Notes: generated by a model from the sequence alone, not told the origin. A DNA stretch of 64,000 bases from Pelobacter sp. UBA6093 (GCA_002435955.1 DIWZ01000024.1:1-64000); one strand, 5' to 3'; numbered from the stretch's first letter, positions 27,888-37,517 are shown. Numbers and translations: made by a program.

Positions 27888-29225
27888 ATGAAAACCGAAA
27901 TGCCTCAGGATATAGTGGAAACCAACCTGCAGCTGTTGGTGAACGAGCCGACAGTGACCCCCGTGTCGACGGTCATGGCGCGCTCCAATCTCTGGAAGGC
28001 TCTTGGTCCCGGCATCCTGATGTCCTGCGCGGCTATCGGCGGTTCCCACCTGGTGTGGTCGACCCGGGCCGGGGCCGATTTCGGCTGGAGTCTGCTGGGT
28101 CTCATCCTGCTGGCCAATCTGTTGAAGTTCCCTTTCTTTCTCTACGGCCAACGTTATACCGCCGCCACCGGCGAAAGTCTGCTGGCCGGCTATCATCGCC
28201 ATGGCGTGGTGTATGTCTGGATCTTTCTGTTGATCAACATCCTTACCGGTACCATCAACATTGCCGGCGTGGCGATGCTCAGCGGAGCGCTGTTCGCCGG
28301 CTACGGGATCGTCGGGATGTCCATACCCCATCTCACTATCGGCCTGATGGCAGTCTGCGCCCTGCTGTTGCTGCTGGGGCACTACAAGCTGCTCGACTCG
28401 ATGGCGAAGGTCATTATCATCCTGCTTGCGCTGGGCACCTTGGCAGCGGTGGCGCTGGCCATCCCCGAAAGCCGTTCGTTGCCGGCGGAGTTCGTCGCTC
28501 CCAGTCCCTGGACCTGGGCGTCCTTTGCCTTCCTGATCAGCCTGCTCGGGTGGATGCCGGCGCCGATCGATCTGTCGGCCTGGTCCTCGCTGTGGATATT
28601 CAGTCGCAAGAAGCAGACCGGGCACTTTGCCACCGTGAAAGAGACCACCATCGATTTTTACCTCGGCTATGTGGCGGCGGTGGTCCTGGCGGTATTGTTT
28701 TTAGCCCTGGGCGCACTGGTGATGTTCGGCTCGGGCACGTCGTTTTCGGACAGCGGCATCGCTTTTTCCCATCAGTTGGTCACCCTCTACACCGCCACTA
28801 TCGGTGACTGGTCGCGTCCCCTGATCCTGACAGCGGCTTTTTTCACCATGTTCAGCACCACCTTGACCGCTATGGACGGTTATCCGCGTTCCCTGGCGGC
28901 CTGCTGCACCCTCATCGGCGATCTGTCGGTGCGGCGTTTTCGTCAGATCCATCAGGCCTGGATTCTCATCTCGGTACTGGCCGGCTCGCTGGTGGTGCTC
29001 TATTTCGTTAAAAATCTCCTGCAACTGTTAACCTTCGCTGCGGTGATCTCCTTCGTCACTTCGCCCATCCTTGCCGGCATCAATTACAAAGTCATAAACG
29101 GCGACAACGTCCCGGCAAACTACCGCCCCGGGCTGTTCCTCAAGCTACTCAGCTGGTCCGGGCTGGTGTTTTTCGTGCTGATGACGGCCGGTTACGTTTA
29201 TGTAACCTTCTTTCATACATCGTGA
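27888..29225 (+). CDS. divergent Nramp-family (NRAMP/MntH-like) transporter
   Basis: A 445-residue inner-membrane protein with about 11 membrane segments and overall Nramp layout (GPGILMSCAAIGG start of TM1, about residue 41). The metal-binding DPGN of TM1 is replaced by AIGGS, and the TM6 MPH motif by MPAPID. These are the residues that coordinate the transition metal in true Mn2+/Fe2+ transporters, so this protein probably carries a different ion or has a different specificity; related Nramp-like proteins transport other metals. It is a single gene with AAAGG before the ATG. Function is uncertain. Confidence 0.75.
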   Translation: MKTEMPQDIVETNLQLLVNEPTVTPVSTVMARSNLWKALGPGILMSCAAIGGSHLVWSTRAGADFGWSLLGLILLANLLKFPFFLYGQRYTAATGESLLAGYHRHGVVYVWIFLLINILTGTINIAGVAMLSGALFAGYGIVGMSIPHLTIGLMAVCALLLLLGHYKLLDSMAKVIIILLALGTLAAVALAIPESRSLPAEFVAPSPWTWASFAFLISLLGWMPAPIDLSAWSSLWIFSRKKQTGHFATVKETTIDFYLGYVAAVVLAVLFLALGALVMFGSGTSFSDSGIAFSHQLVTLYTATIGDWSRPLILTAAFFTMFSTTLTAMDGYPRSLAACCTLIGDLSVRRFRQIHQAWILISVLAGSLVVLYFVKNLLQLLTFAAVISFVTSPILAGINYKVINGDNVPANYRPGLFLKLLSWSGLVFFVLMTAGYVYVTFFHTS

Positions 29226-29279
29226 GCATTTGAAGACGGTTTGACGTGCCACCATGCCGATCTTTTTTTTGGGAGAGCG

Positions 29280-29960
29280 CTATGGAGCGGCCGGCAGAAC
29301 CTGGGCGGCCTCGATTTCGCAGAAGTTGCGGTCGAAAACTTCGGCGAGATGCTTCCCCAGCTGGGTTAAAATCCCCGCCATGGAGATCTTGCGGCCATTT
29401 TCCACCGCCAGAGAGGTCATCTCCACCGCGGCCAGTCCGCAGGGCCGGATCCAGCGAAACGGCTCCAGCGCCGGATTGACGTTAAGGGCCAGGCCGTGGA
29501 AGGCCACCCCGTGGCGGATGGCAATGCCGACGCTGCCCAGTTTCCTGCCGTTGCACCAGACACCGCGATTTCTCGGATCTCTGACCGCCGGCACCCCCCA
29601 GTCCCGCGCCAGGCGCAGCATCAGTTCTTCCAGGAGAAAGACGTAGGCGGCTACAGAAAGTTGCGACTGACGCAGTTTCAGGATCGGATAGATCACCAAC
29701 TGGCCCTGGCCATGGTAGGTGATGTCGCCGCCGCGCTCGATGTGAACCAGCGGTATGCCCGAGTCCGCCAGGAAATCCTCGGAGACCAACAGGTGCTCAC
29801 GGTTCCCCCGCCGTCCCAGGGTAAACACCGCCGGGTGTTCGGTGATCAGGAACAGATCCCGGGCAAGTTCGCCCCGGCGGCATTGCTCCACCAGGTCGCG
29901 TTGCAGTTGGTGGGCAGCTCGATAATCGAGCAGGCCCAGATGACAATAGAGGGCTTCCAT
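29280..29960 (-). CDS. lipB: octanoyl-(lipoyl) transferase LipB
   Basis: A 226-residue enzyme that moves octanoyl from acyl carrier protein to lipoyl domains. The family motif RGGDITYHGQGQL is at about 77-88, the catalytic Lys140 sits in GRKLGS, and Cys174 in RPCGL. Both catalytic residues are present and the length is normal. The ATG at 29960 is preceded by an in-frame GTG. The gene diverges from the pyruvate dehydrogenase operon, whose E2 subunit needs this modification, so the pair is functionally linked. Confidence 0.93.
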   Translation of the reverse strand: MEALYCHLGLLDYRAAHQLQRDLVEQCRRGELARDLFLITEHPAVFTLGRRGNREHLLVSEDFLADSGIPLVHIERGGDITYHGQGQLVIYPILKLRQSQLSVAAYVFLLEELMLRLARDWGVPAVRDPRNRGVWCNGRKLGSVGIAIRHGVAFHGLALNVNPALEPFRWIRPCGLAAVEMTSLAVENGRKISMAGILTQLGKHLAEVFDRNFCEIEAAQVLPAAP

Positions 29961-30139
29961 CACCGCTTTATCCTGAAATTCCTGCTGGAACTGGTATTCT
30001 ATGACACTGATTCCAAATTGTAACGGAGTTGCTGCTCCTGTCCACCCGACGCACCGGTATCCGGCCGGGCAGTGCTGGAGCCAGGGCGACAGGATGCCTG
30101 GCTCATGCGTCGTCGCTCCCTGTTTTTTCGAGGTATCCC

Positions 30140-32797
30140 ATGACTGGTTATTATAAAGATCCCGATCCCGCGGAAACCCGCGACTGGCTGGAAGCCCTGG
30201 AAGGTCTTATTGCGGCGGAAGGTAACGAAAAGGCCGATTACCTGCTGCGGGAGTTGACCGCCAGGGCCCGTTCCCTGGGCGTATCCACCTCCCCCGGTTT
30301 GCTCACCCCCTACTGCAACACCATTGCCCCGGCGGATGGCGAAAAAATTCCCGGAGATTCCCTGATCGCGCGCAACGTGGCCGCGTATGTGCGCTGGAAT
30401 GCCATGGCCATGGTAGCCCGGGCCAACAAGAACGGCAAGGCCCTGGGCGGTCACATCGCGACCTACACCTCCATTTCCTCCATGTTCGAGGTCGGTTTCA
30501 ACTGGTTCTTCCGCGGGCCACAGACACAGCAGGGTGCCGACATGGTCTACTTTCAGGGCCACAGTTCGCCGGGCATTTACGCCCGCGCCTTTGTCGAAGG
30601 GCGTCTGGATGAAGAGCAAATGGCCCATTTCCGCCGCGAGGTCGGCGGCCGGGGGCTTTCTTCCTACCCCCACCCCTGGCTGATGCCGGAGTTCTGGGAA
30701 TTCCCCGTGGTCTCCATGGGGCTGGGCCCCCTGACGGCCATCTACCAGGCGCGCTTCATGAAATACATGGCGAGCAGGAAGCTCAAATCTGCCGGAGACC
30801 GCAAGGTCTGGGTGTTTATAGGCGACGGCGAGACGGACGAACCGGAGTCTCTGGCCGCCCTCACCCTGGCCGCGCGGGAGAAGCTCGACAACCTGATCTT
30901 TGTGGTCAATTGCAATCTGCAGCGTCTCGACGGACCGGTGCGTGGCAACGGCAAAATCATCCAGGAACTGGAGGGGCGTTTTCGCGGGGCCGGCTGGCAT
31001 GTCATCAAGGTGATCTGGGGGAGCGAATGGGACCCTATTCTGGAGCGGGATACCGAAGGGCTGTTGCTGAAAAAGCTCGGAGCCATGGTCGATGGGGATT
31101 TCCAGACCATCCACGCCCGGGGACCGGCCTATCTGCGCGAGAAGCTTTTCGGCGATGATCCCTACCTGACGGCCCTGATCGAAGATATGAGTGACCGGGA
31201 TCTCTGGCAGCTCGGTCGTGGCGGGCACGATCCCAGGAAGGTCTATGCCGCCTTTGCCGCCGCCTGCCGACACCGGGGCCAGCCCACGGTGATCCTGGCG
31301 AAAACCGTCAAGGGGTTCGGTATGGGCCAGGCCGGAGAATCGGTGATGGTGGCCCACAACGTGAAAAAGATGGATCAGGACGCGCTCAAGGAGTTCCGGA
31401 CTCGCTTCCATGTGCCGTTGAAGGATGACGAACTCACCGATCTGCCTTTTATCCGGCCCCCCGAAGGCAGCCCCGAGGAGCGCTTTATCCGGAGACAGCG
31501 CGAAGCGCTCGGCGGCCCGGTGCCGTTTCGCCGGACCGAGTCAACCCCCCTCAAGGTGCCGCCGCTCAGCCGTTTCGAGAGTCTGCTCGAAGCGTCAAAA
31601 GATCGTGAATTCTCGACCACCATGGCTTTCGTCCGAATGCTCAGCGCGCTGACCAAGGACAAGGCCCTCGGCAAATACATCGTGCCCATCATTCCCGACG
31701 AGGCCCGCACTTTCGGCATGGAAGGGCTGTTCCGGCAACTGGGGATCTATGCTCCGGACGGGCAACTTTATGAACCCCAGGATGCCGAGGCCTTAGCCTG
31801 GTACCGGGAAGATCCCGAGGGACAGATTCTCGAAGAAGGCATCACCGAAGCCGGGGCGGTCTCCTCCTGGATTGCGGCCGGCACCGCCCACGTCAATTAC
31901 GGGGTGCCGATGATCCCTTTCTATACCTTCTATTCCATGTTCGGTTTTCAACGCATCGCTGATCTGCTGTGGTCGGCGGGGGACAGTCGCGCTCGAGGTT
32001 TTTTGCTGGGGGCCACCTCGGGGCGGACCACCCTGAACGGCGAGGGGCTGCAGCACCAGGACGGTCAGGGCCTGCTGTTTGCTTCGGCGTTTCCCACCTG
32101 CCAGGCCTACGACCCGACCTTCGCCTACGAAGTGGCGGTGCTGGTGCAGAAGGGCCTCGAACGCATGTATGCCGACGAACAGGACATCTTTTATTACATC
32201 ACCCTGCTCAATGAAAATTATCCCCACCCGGCCATGCCGGAGCAGGTAGAGGAAGGCATCCACCGGGGCATGTACCTGCTGCGCAAAGCCGAAGCGGGGG
32301 AGCCACAGGTCCAGCTCATGGGCAGCGGCGCCATTTTGCGCGAAGTCATCGCGGCGGCCGATCTGTTGCGGGAGGATTTCGGCGTGCAGGCGGATGTCTG
32401 GTCGGTGCTCGGCATCAACCAGTTACATCGGGACGGGATGCAGGTGGAAGAGTGGAATCGCCTTCACCCCGATCAAGCGCCCCGCAAATCCTGGGTCGAA
32501 CTGGCCTTGCAGGGACACGCCGGACCGGTGGTCATCAGCACCGACTATGTCCGCGCCTATGCCGAACAGATCCGCGGCCTGATCCACCGGCCGTTGACCG
32601 TACTCGGTACTGATGGCTTCGGGCGCAGTGATACCAGGGAGGTGCTGCGCGATTTTTTCAAGGTGGACCGTTATCATGTTGTCGTTGCGGCGCTGAAATC
32701 CCTGGCCGATCAGGAGCAGCTGCCGGTCTCCACCGTGACGGAGGCGATGGAAAAATACCGGATCAACCCCGAGGCTCCGCCTTCGATCTGTCGATAG
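30140..32797 (+). CDS. aceE: pyruvate dehydrogenase E1 component, homodimeric type
   Basis: An 885-residue thiamine-diphosphate enzyme, the usual length of AceE. It has the TPP-binding GDGETDEPESLAAL motif and an NCNLQRLDGPVRGNGKI region (about residues 233-277), and GLMWG-like transketolase segments later. It decarboxylates pyruvate and acetylates the lipoyl group of E2. The ATG at 30140 has GAGGT before it and gives the family N terminus (TGYYKDPDPAETRDW); the reading frame is open further upstream but unlike the family. First gene of aceE-aceF-lpd-qor. Confidence 0.95.
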   Translation: MTGYYKDPDPAETRDWLEALEGLIAAEGNEKADYLLRELTARARSLGVSTSPGLLTPYCNTIAPADGEKIPGDSLIARNVAAYVRWNAMAMVARANKNGKALGGHIATYTSISSMFEVGFNWFFRGPQTQQGADMVYFQGHSSPGIYARAFVEGRLDEEQMAHFRREVGGRGLSSYPHPWLMPEFWEFPVVSMGLGPLTAIYQARFMKYMASRKLKSAGDRKVWVFIGDGETDEPESLAALTLAAREKLDNLIFVVNCNLQRLDGPVRGNGKIIQELEGRFRGAGWHVIKVIWGSEWDPILERDTEGLLLKKLGAMVDGDFQTIHARGPAYLREKLFGDDPYLTALIEDMSDRDLWQLGRGGHDPRKVYAAFAAACRHRGQPTVILAKTVKGFGMGQAGESVMVAHNVKKMDQDALKEFRTRFHVPLKDDELTDLPFIRPPEGSPEERFIRRQREALGGPVPFRRTESTPLKVPPLSRFESLLEASKDREFSTTMAFVRMLSALTKDKALGKYIVPIIPDEARTFGMEGLFRQLGIYAPDGQLYEPQDAEALAWYREDPEGQILEEGITEAGAVSSWIAAGTAHVNYGVPMIPFYTFYSMFGFQRIADLLWSAGDSRARGFLLGATSGRTTLNGEGLQHQDGQGLLFASAFPTCQAYDPTFAYEVAVLVQKGLERMYADEQDIFYYITLLNENYPHPAMPEQVEEGIHRGMYLLRKAEAGEPQVQLMGSGAILREVIAAADLLREDFGVQADVWSVLGINQLHRDGMQVEEWNRLHPDQAPRKSWVELALQGHAGPVVISTDYVRAYAEQIRGLIHRPLTVLGTDGFGRSDTREVLRDFFKVDRYHVVVAALKSLADQEQLPVSTVTEAMEKYRINPEAPPSICR

Positions 32798-32854
32798 ACC
32801 GGAAAATCAACCTCTTGCAACCCGTAAACCTGCTTTTTACAAGGAGCATGGCAC

Positions 32855-34249
32855 ATGGCCGTTAAACAGGTTACCGTCCCCGATTTTGGTGATATCGAGG
32901 AGATCATCGTTGTGGATGTCTATGTTTCCCCCGGCGACCGGGTTGCACAGGAGGATCCCCTGGTCGCCCTGGAAAGCGAAAAAGCGGTGATGGATATCCC
33001 TTCTCCTTTCGCTGGCATCGTCAAGGACGTGAGCGTGAAAGAGAATGATCGAGTGAAAAACGGGGATCTGATTATCCGGATTGAAGTGGAAGCAGAATCG
33101 GAAGAGACAGAAGAGACGGAAGAGACGGAAGAGACGGAAGAGACGGAAGAGACGGAAGAGACGGAAGAGACGGAAGATAAATCGGCGCAGGAAAAGCAGG
33201 AAAAACAAAAAGCGCGCGCGGAAAAGAAATCTGCCGACGAAGAAGCCGAGACGTTGGAGCAGGAAACGCACACAAAAGCCCCCGAAAAGGCCACGGAAGC
33301 CACCACGGAGGAAGAAGAAACGGCTCCCCCGGTAAACCGCCAGAAGCCGGGCGAGGTGCATCATGCGACTCCCTCCGTGCGTGCCTATGCCCGGGAACTC
33401 GGCGTGGAGCTGTCCCGTGTCGAAGGCAGCGGGCCGAAGGGCCGCATCCTCAAGGAAGATGTTCAGGCGTTGGTGAAGCAGACCATGCAGGGTGCCGGTA
33501 GCGGTGAAGGGTTCGTGTTGCCGCAGATTCCGCTGGAGGATTTCAGCAAATACGGCGAAGTTGAGGAAACTACCCTGAGCCGATTTAAGCAGATCGCCGG
33601 TGCCCGGTTGCATAAAAGCTGGCTCAGTGTGCCCCATGTTACCCATTTCGATGAAGCCGATGTGACCGATCTGGAGGATTTCCGTAAACAATCGAATGAA
33701 GAGGCGGAGAGTGAAGAATTACATTTTAGCCCTCTGGTCTTTATCATCAAGGCCGTGGCGGCAACCCTGAAAGCCTTTCCCCTTTTCAACAGTTCACTGG
33801 TGCCGGGCGGCGAAAAGGTGATCCTCAAACATTACTATAATATCGGCATCGCGGTGGATACCCCTCATGGGCTGGTGGTGCCGGTCATCAAGCAGGCCGA
33901 TAGCAAGGGGGTCACGGAAATCGCCCGGGAGCTGAAACAGCTCAGCAGCGCGGCGAGGGAAGGCAAGCTGGGTATTGCCGATATCCAGGGGGCATCGTTC
34001 ACCATCTCCAGCCTGGGCGGAATCGGCGGCAGCGGCTTCACTCCCATTGTCAACGCGCCGCAGGTCGCCATTCTGGGTCTGGCCCGTAACTATCGCAAAC
34101 CGGTGTGGGACGGAGAGGCCTTCATCCCGCGACTGACCCTGCCGTTTTCCCTGTCCTACGACCACCGGGTCATCGATGGCGCCGAAGCGGCCCGCTTCTG
34201 CCGTGCGTTGAGTCGCGATATCGAGGATTTGCGGCGGGTGTTGCTTTAA
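32855..34249 (+). CDS. aceF: pyruvate dehydrogenase E2, dihydrolipoyl acetyltransferase
   Basis: A 464-residue acyltransferase. One lipoyl domain (about 1-78) has the lipoylated Lys43 in ESEKAVMD. A very acidic linker with eight Glu-Glu-Thr units follows (about 83-106), then a second charged linker, an E1/E3-binding domain (about 170-205), and the catalytic domain with DHRVIDG near residue 430. It is shorter than the three-lipoyl E. coli enzyme. The linker repeat lies on eight 9-base tandem units, so its length may vary between strains. Fifty-seven bases after aceE, with AAGGAG before the ATG. Confidence 0.94.
   Translation: MAVKQVTVPDFGDIEEIIVVDVYVSPGDRVAQEDPLVALESEKAVMDIPSPFAGIVKDVSVKENDRVKNGDLIIRIEVEAESEETEETEETEETEETEETEETEETEDKSAQEKQEKQKARAEKKSADEEAETLEQETHTKAPEKATEATTEEEETAPPVNRQKPGEVHHATPSVRAYARELGVELSRVEGSGPKGRILKEDVQALVKQTMQGAGSGEGFVLPQIPLEDFSKYGEVEETTLSRFKQIAGARLHKSWLSVPHVTHFDEADVTDLEDFRKQSNEEAESEELHFSPLVFIIKAVAATLKAFPLFNSSLVPGGEKVILKHYYNIGIAVDTPHGLVVPVIKQADSKGVTEIARELKQLSSAAREGKLGIADIQGASFTISSLGGIGGSGFTPIVNAPQVAILGLARNYRKPVWDGEAFIPRLTLPFSLSYDHRVIDGAEAARFCRALSRDIEDLRRVLL
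33101..33172 (+). repeat. 9-base tandem repeat inside aceF
   Basis: Eight near-identical copies of GAAGAGACG, encoding Glu-Glu-Thr repeats in the linker between the lipoyl and subunit-binding domains. Unit size is a multiple of three, so copy-number change would keep the frame. Confidence 0.9.
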
Positions 34250-34255
34250 ACTGAA

Positions 34256-34370
34256 CGAGCAAAGCCGTTTGGTTTTGCTCGCGAAGACGCGAAGAAAATC
34301 TATTTTCCCAATAAAGCTTGCCTGCTCTGCTTGGGATTTTGACTCTCCTTTGCGCCTTCGCGGCTTCGCG
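34256..34370. repeat. palindromic element between aceF and lpd
   Basis: A small hairpin (CGAGCAAA 34256-34263 with 34274-34281) overlaps a larger inverted repeat: CGCGAAGACGCGAAG (34280-34294) and 34356-34370, matching at 14 of 15 bases. No coding capacity. The element sits inside the pdh operon and could influence the ratio of aceF to lpd mRNA. Confidence 0.7.
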
Positions 34371-34410
34371 TTAGACAGATTTAATAATTTTCCGTTACGG
34401 AGCAAAAATC

Positions 34411-35826
34411 ATGGCTGAAAAACAGGCGTTTGATCTCGTCGTGCTGGGTGGTGGCCCCGGTGGCTACACGGCTGCTTTTCGGGCCGCCGATCTGGGACTT
34501 TCCGTCTGCCTGATCGAACAGTCCCGGCAATTGGGCGGGGTGTGCCTGCATGTGGGCTGCATCCCCTCGAAAACCCTGCTCCACGCTGCCGCCGTGATGG
34601 AAGAGGCCGAAAAAGCGGCCGCCTTCGGTGTGAAGTTTGCGCCACCCGAAATCGACCTGACCGCCCTCCGAGACAAAAAAGACCAGGTTATCCAGCAACT
34701 GGCCAACGGCCTGGAGGGGTTGAGCAAGGCTAGGGAAATCACCCGCTTAACCGGCCGGGGAGAATTCCGGGATTCGAAAACCATGCGGGTTGTCGGGGAG
34801 GAAGGGGAGACCCGGATCACTTTCAAACACGTCATCATCGCCACCGGCTCGCATGCCGCTGGCCTGCCGGATGCTCCGGATGATCCCCGCATGTGGGATT
34901 CCGACGATGCCCTGGCACTGCCTTTTATACCGAAGCGGCTACTGATCCTCGGCGGCGGCATCATCGGTCTGGAGCTGGCCCAGGTTTACAGCGCCCTGGG
35001 ATCCGGCATCACCATGGTCGAAATGCGCGACCAGCTTATCCCTTCCGCCGACAAGGATCTGGTGCAGCCTCTGTTGCGCAAACTGAAGGATAAATACCGG
35101 ATTCTCACCGGCACCCGAGTCACGGAAATCAGCGCCCGGAATAGCGGTATGCAGGTCGGATTTGCTGGCGACGACCTTGATGAAACCGGCGAATTCGATG
35201 CTGTGCTGGTGGCCATCGGTCGGCGCCCGAATACTGCAAGACTTGGTCTCGATGCCGCCGGACTGGAAGCCAACGAACAGGGCTTTCTCCAGGTCAATGA
35301 ACGTCAGCAGACCTCCCAGTCCCATATATATGCCATCGGCGATGTGGTGGGTGAGCCGATGCTGGCTCACAAGGCGACTCACCAGGGCAAGGTGGCTGCC
35401 GAGGTTGTTGCCGGCCGCAAGACCGCGTTTACACCGATGACCATTCCGGCGGTGGCCTACACGTCCCCGGAGATCGCCTGGATGGGGTATACTGAAAAAC
35501 AGGCCAAGGCACGGGGGGTTGCTTACACCAAGGGCGCATTTCCATGGAGTTCCAGCGGTCGCGCCCTTAGCGCCGGGGTTACCGGCGGCCTCAGCAAGGT
35601 TCTGTTCGATAAGGCAAGTGGTCGCATCATCGGCGCCGGCATCTGCGGCAGCCATGCCGGCGAGCTGATCCACGAGGCGGTGCTGGCGCTGGAAATGGGG
35701 GCCGATGCCGAGGATATCAGCCGGACCGTGCACGCTCATCCCACTCTGGCGGAGACCTTTGCCCTGGCCGCGGAAATGGTCGATGGGTCCATTACAGATG
35801 CCTTGCCGGCGCAGAAAAAGAGGTAA
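34411..35826 (+). CDS. lpd: dihydrolipoyl dehydrogenase (E3)
   Basis: A 471-residue FAD enzyme that reoxidises the lipoyl group with NAD+. It has the FAD-binding GGGPGGYTAAFRA motif (13-25), the redox-active disulfide Cys45-x4-Cys50 in GGVCLHVGCIPSK, an NAD-binding GGGIIGLELA motif (about 180), the second FAD motif YAIGDVVGEPMLAH and the catalytic HAHPTLAE near the C terminus. All catalytic residues are present. Third gene of the pdh operon, serving the AceE/AceF complex. Confidence 0.95.
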   Translation: MAEKQAFDLVVLGGGPGGYTAAFRAADLGLSVCLIEQSRQLGGVCLHVGCIPSKTLLHAAAVMEEAEKAAAFGVKFAPPEIDLTALRDKKDQVIQQLANGLEGLSKAREITRLTGRGEFRDSKTMRVVGEEGETRITFKHVIIATGSHAAGLPDAPDDPRMWDSDDALALPFIPKRLLILGGGIIGLELAQVYSALGSGITMVEMRDQLIPSADKDLVQPLLRKLKDKYRILTGTRVTEISARNSGMQVGFAGDDLDETGEFDAVLVAIGRRPNTARLGLDAAGLEANEQGFLQVNERQQTSQSHIYAIGDVVGEPMLAHKATHQGKVAAEVVAGRKTAFTPMTIPAVAYTSPEIAWMGYTEKQAKARGVAYTKGAFPWSSSGRALSAGVTGGLSKVLFDKASGRIIGAGICGSHAGELIHEAVLALEMGADAEDISRTVHAHPTLAETFALAAEMVDGSITDALPAQKKR

Positions 35827-35837
35827 AAGGAGGCAGT

Positions 35838-36800
35838 ATGAAAGCCATTCGCGTACACCAGTTCGGTGCCCCCGAGGTCATGTCGCTGGAGGAGGTCCCA
35901 ACCCCCACCCCCGGTAAGAGCGAGGTGCTGGTGCGGGTTGCGGCGGCAGGGATCAATCCGGTCGATACCTACATCCGCTCCGGTACTTATCCGCTGCGTG
36001 GTGAGCTGCCCTATACGCCCGGGTTCGATGCCGCCGGGGTCATCGAGGCGGTCGGAACCGAAGTGGGGCACCGCCGGGTCGGTGAACGGGTTTACCTTGC
36101 CGGCAGTCTGAGCGGCACCTATGCCGAATTGGCTCTTTGTCGCGAGGATCAGGTTCATCCTCTACCGGAGCGCATTTCTTTCTCCCAAGGGGCAGCGCTG
36201 GGCATCCCTTACGGTACGGCCTGGTATGCCCTGTTCGAACGTGCCAGGGTGCGCCCCGGGGAATTTCTGCTGGTACACGGGGCCAGCGGCGGGGTTGGCA
36301 TCGCCGCGGTGCAACTGGCACGCGCCGCCGGACTGTGGGTCATCGGCACCGCCGGCAGTGAGCAGGGGCGGGCACTGGTAACGGAAAACGGTGCCCACCA
36401 GGTTCTCGATCACCATCGCTCCGACTACCTCGACGGCATCCCCCAGTTGACTTGCGAGCATGGGATCGATGTGACTCTGGAGATGCTGGCCAACGTCAAT
36501 CTCGGCCAGGATCTGCTGCTGATGGCGCCGGGCGGCCGGGTGGTTGTCATCGGCTGTCGCGGTACCTGCGAGATCGATCCGCGCGCCGCCATGCGCAGCA
36601 ATATCGCCATCCTCGGCATGCTCCTGTTCAATACCACCGCCACCGAGCAGCGTCGCATACACGCGGCTCTTTACGCCGGGCTGGAAAACGGCAGCTTGAA
36701 TCCGGTGGTTGGACGGGAGTTGTCGCTGGCCGAGGCGGCTCGCGGCCATCATGCGGTCATGGAGCCCGGCGCCGGTGGCAAGATTGTGCTGCTGCCCTGA
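35838..36800 (+). CDS. zinc-free quinone oxidoreductase-like MDR protein
   Basis: A 320-residue member of the medium-chain dehydrogenase/reductase family, quinone oxidoreductase (QOR, zeta-crystallin) branch. The N-terminal catalytic domain lacks the zinc ligands of alcohol dehydrogenases. The NADPH-binding motif GASGGVGIAAVQLA is near residue 150. It reduces quinones or enones; the substrate is unknown. It begins 11 bases after lpd with AAGGAGG before the ATG, so it is probably cotranscribed with the pdh genes. Confidence 0.85.
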   Translation: MKAIRVHQFGAPEVMSLEEVPTPTPGKSEVLVRVAAAGINPVDTYIRSGTYPLRGELPYTPGFDAAGVIEAVGTEVGHRRVGERVYLAGSLSGTYAELALCREDQVHPLPERISFSQGAALGIPYGTAWYALFERARVRPGEFLLVHGASGGVGIAAVQLARAAGLWVIGTAGSEQGRALVTENGAHQVLDHHRSDYLDGIPQLTCEHGIDVTLEMLANVNLGQDLLLMAPGGRVVVIGCRGTCEIDPRAAMRSNIAILGMLLFNTTATEQRRIHAALYAGLENGSLNPVVGRELSLAEAARGHHAVMEPGAGGKIVLLP

Positions 36801-36935
36801 GTTCAAGGCTGCATCGACCGGGCAGGGTGGGCCATGCGGTTAATCTGTCAATTCATGTCTATCTTAAACAGGTCATTCATGTCGTTTAATCCCTGAAATT
36901 AATGCCGCGTGCATGGCTGAGAAAAGGAGTTCATC

Positions 36936-37367
36936 ATGCCGACAATCATGGAAACCATTGCTGCTGATCCGTCCTTGAAAACCCTTAAGAAGGCGTTGGA
37001 TATTGTTGGAGGAGTTCGTGAGAGGTTGGAAAACGACGGCAGCTTGACTTTTTTCGCCCCCAATGACGAGGCCTTTGCCCGGCTTAATGTCGAACATGTA
37101 CTGGGTGACGTCCCCAAGCTGGCGGATATTCTGAACTACCATCTGGTGGGAGAAACACGCTACCAAAAAGAGATGGATGTGAAAAATCTCGACTCCCTGG
37201 TGACCGAACTGGGCAAGAGTCTTTCCATCTATCTGGACGAAAACGAGGTCATGATCGATAATGCCCACCTGGTGAGTGCTGATATCGAGTGCAGCAATGG
37301 CGTGATGCATGTAATCGATAATGTTTTTCTGCCGCAGCATTCCGGGTGGTACGAAACCCTGGCTTGA
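36936..37367 (+). CDS. fasciclin (FAS1) domain protein
   Basis: A 143-residue protein that is almost entirely one FAS1 domain: TIMETIAADPSLKTL start, the FFAPNDEAFARL motif (about 45-56), the ILNYHLVGE central helix and the C-terminal GVMHVIDNVFLP strand. No signal peptide is visible, so it may be cytoplasmic, which is unusual for FAS1 proteins but common in small bacterial and archaeal ones. Role unknown; usually adhesion or structural. AAAGGAG before the ATG. A strong terminator follows. Confidence 0.88.
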   Translation: MPTIMETIAADPSLKTLKKALDIVGGVRERLENDGSLTFFAPNDEAFARLNVEHVLGDVPKLADILNYHLVGETRYQKEMDVKNLDSLVTELGKSLSIYLDENEVMIDNAHLVSADIECSNGVMHVIDNVFLPQHSGWYETLA

Positions 37368-37428
37368 TCGAGCAAGATACAACGAGCGGCCTGACGCTGC
37401 AACCGTAAATGCCAGGAGTTACTTTTAA

Positions 37429-37468
37429 AATCCCCCGACTTAGGGTTTTGTGTCGGGGGATTTTTTTT
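37429..37468 (+). terminator. Rho-independent terminator after the FAS1 gene
   Basis: Stem AATCCCCCGAC (37429-37439) with GTCGGGGGATT (37452-37462), followed by TTTTTTTT-type run. Confidence 0.9.
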
Positions 37469-37517
37469 GCCACAACCCGATCATATGGATTTTTTTTGGG
37501 TAAAATGTAATCATATG

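Noticed and set aside
33081..33335. Open frame of mostly Arg and Lys on the plus strand
   Set aside because: It is the shifted frame of the aceF Glu-Glu-Thr repeat.
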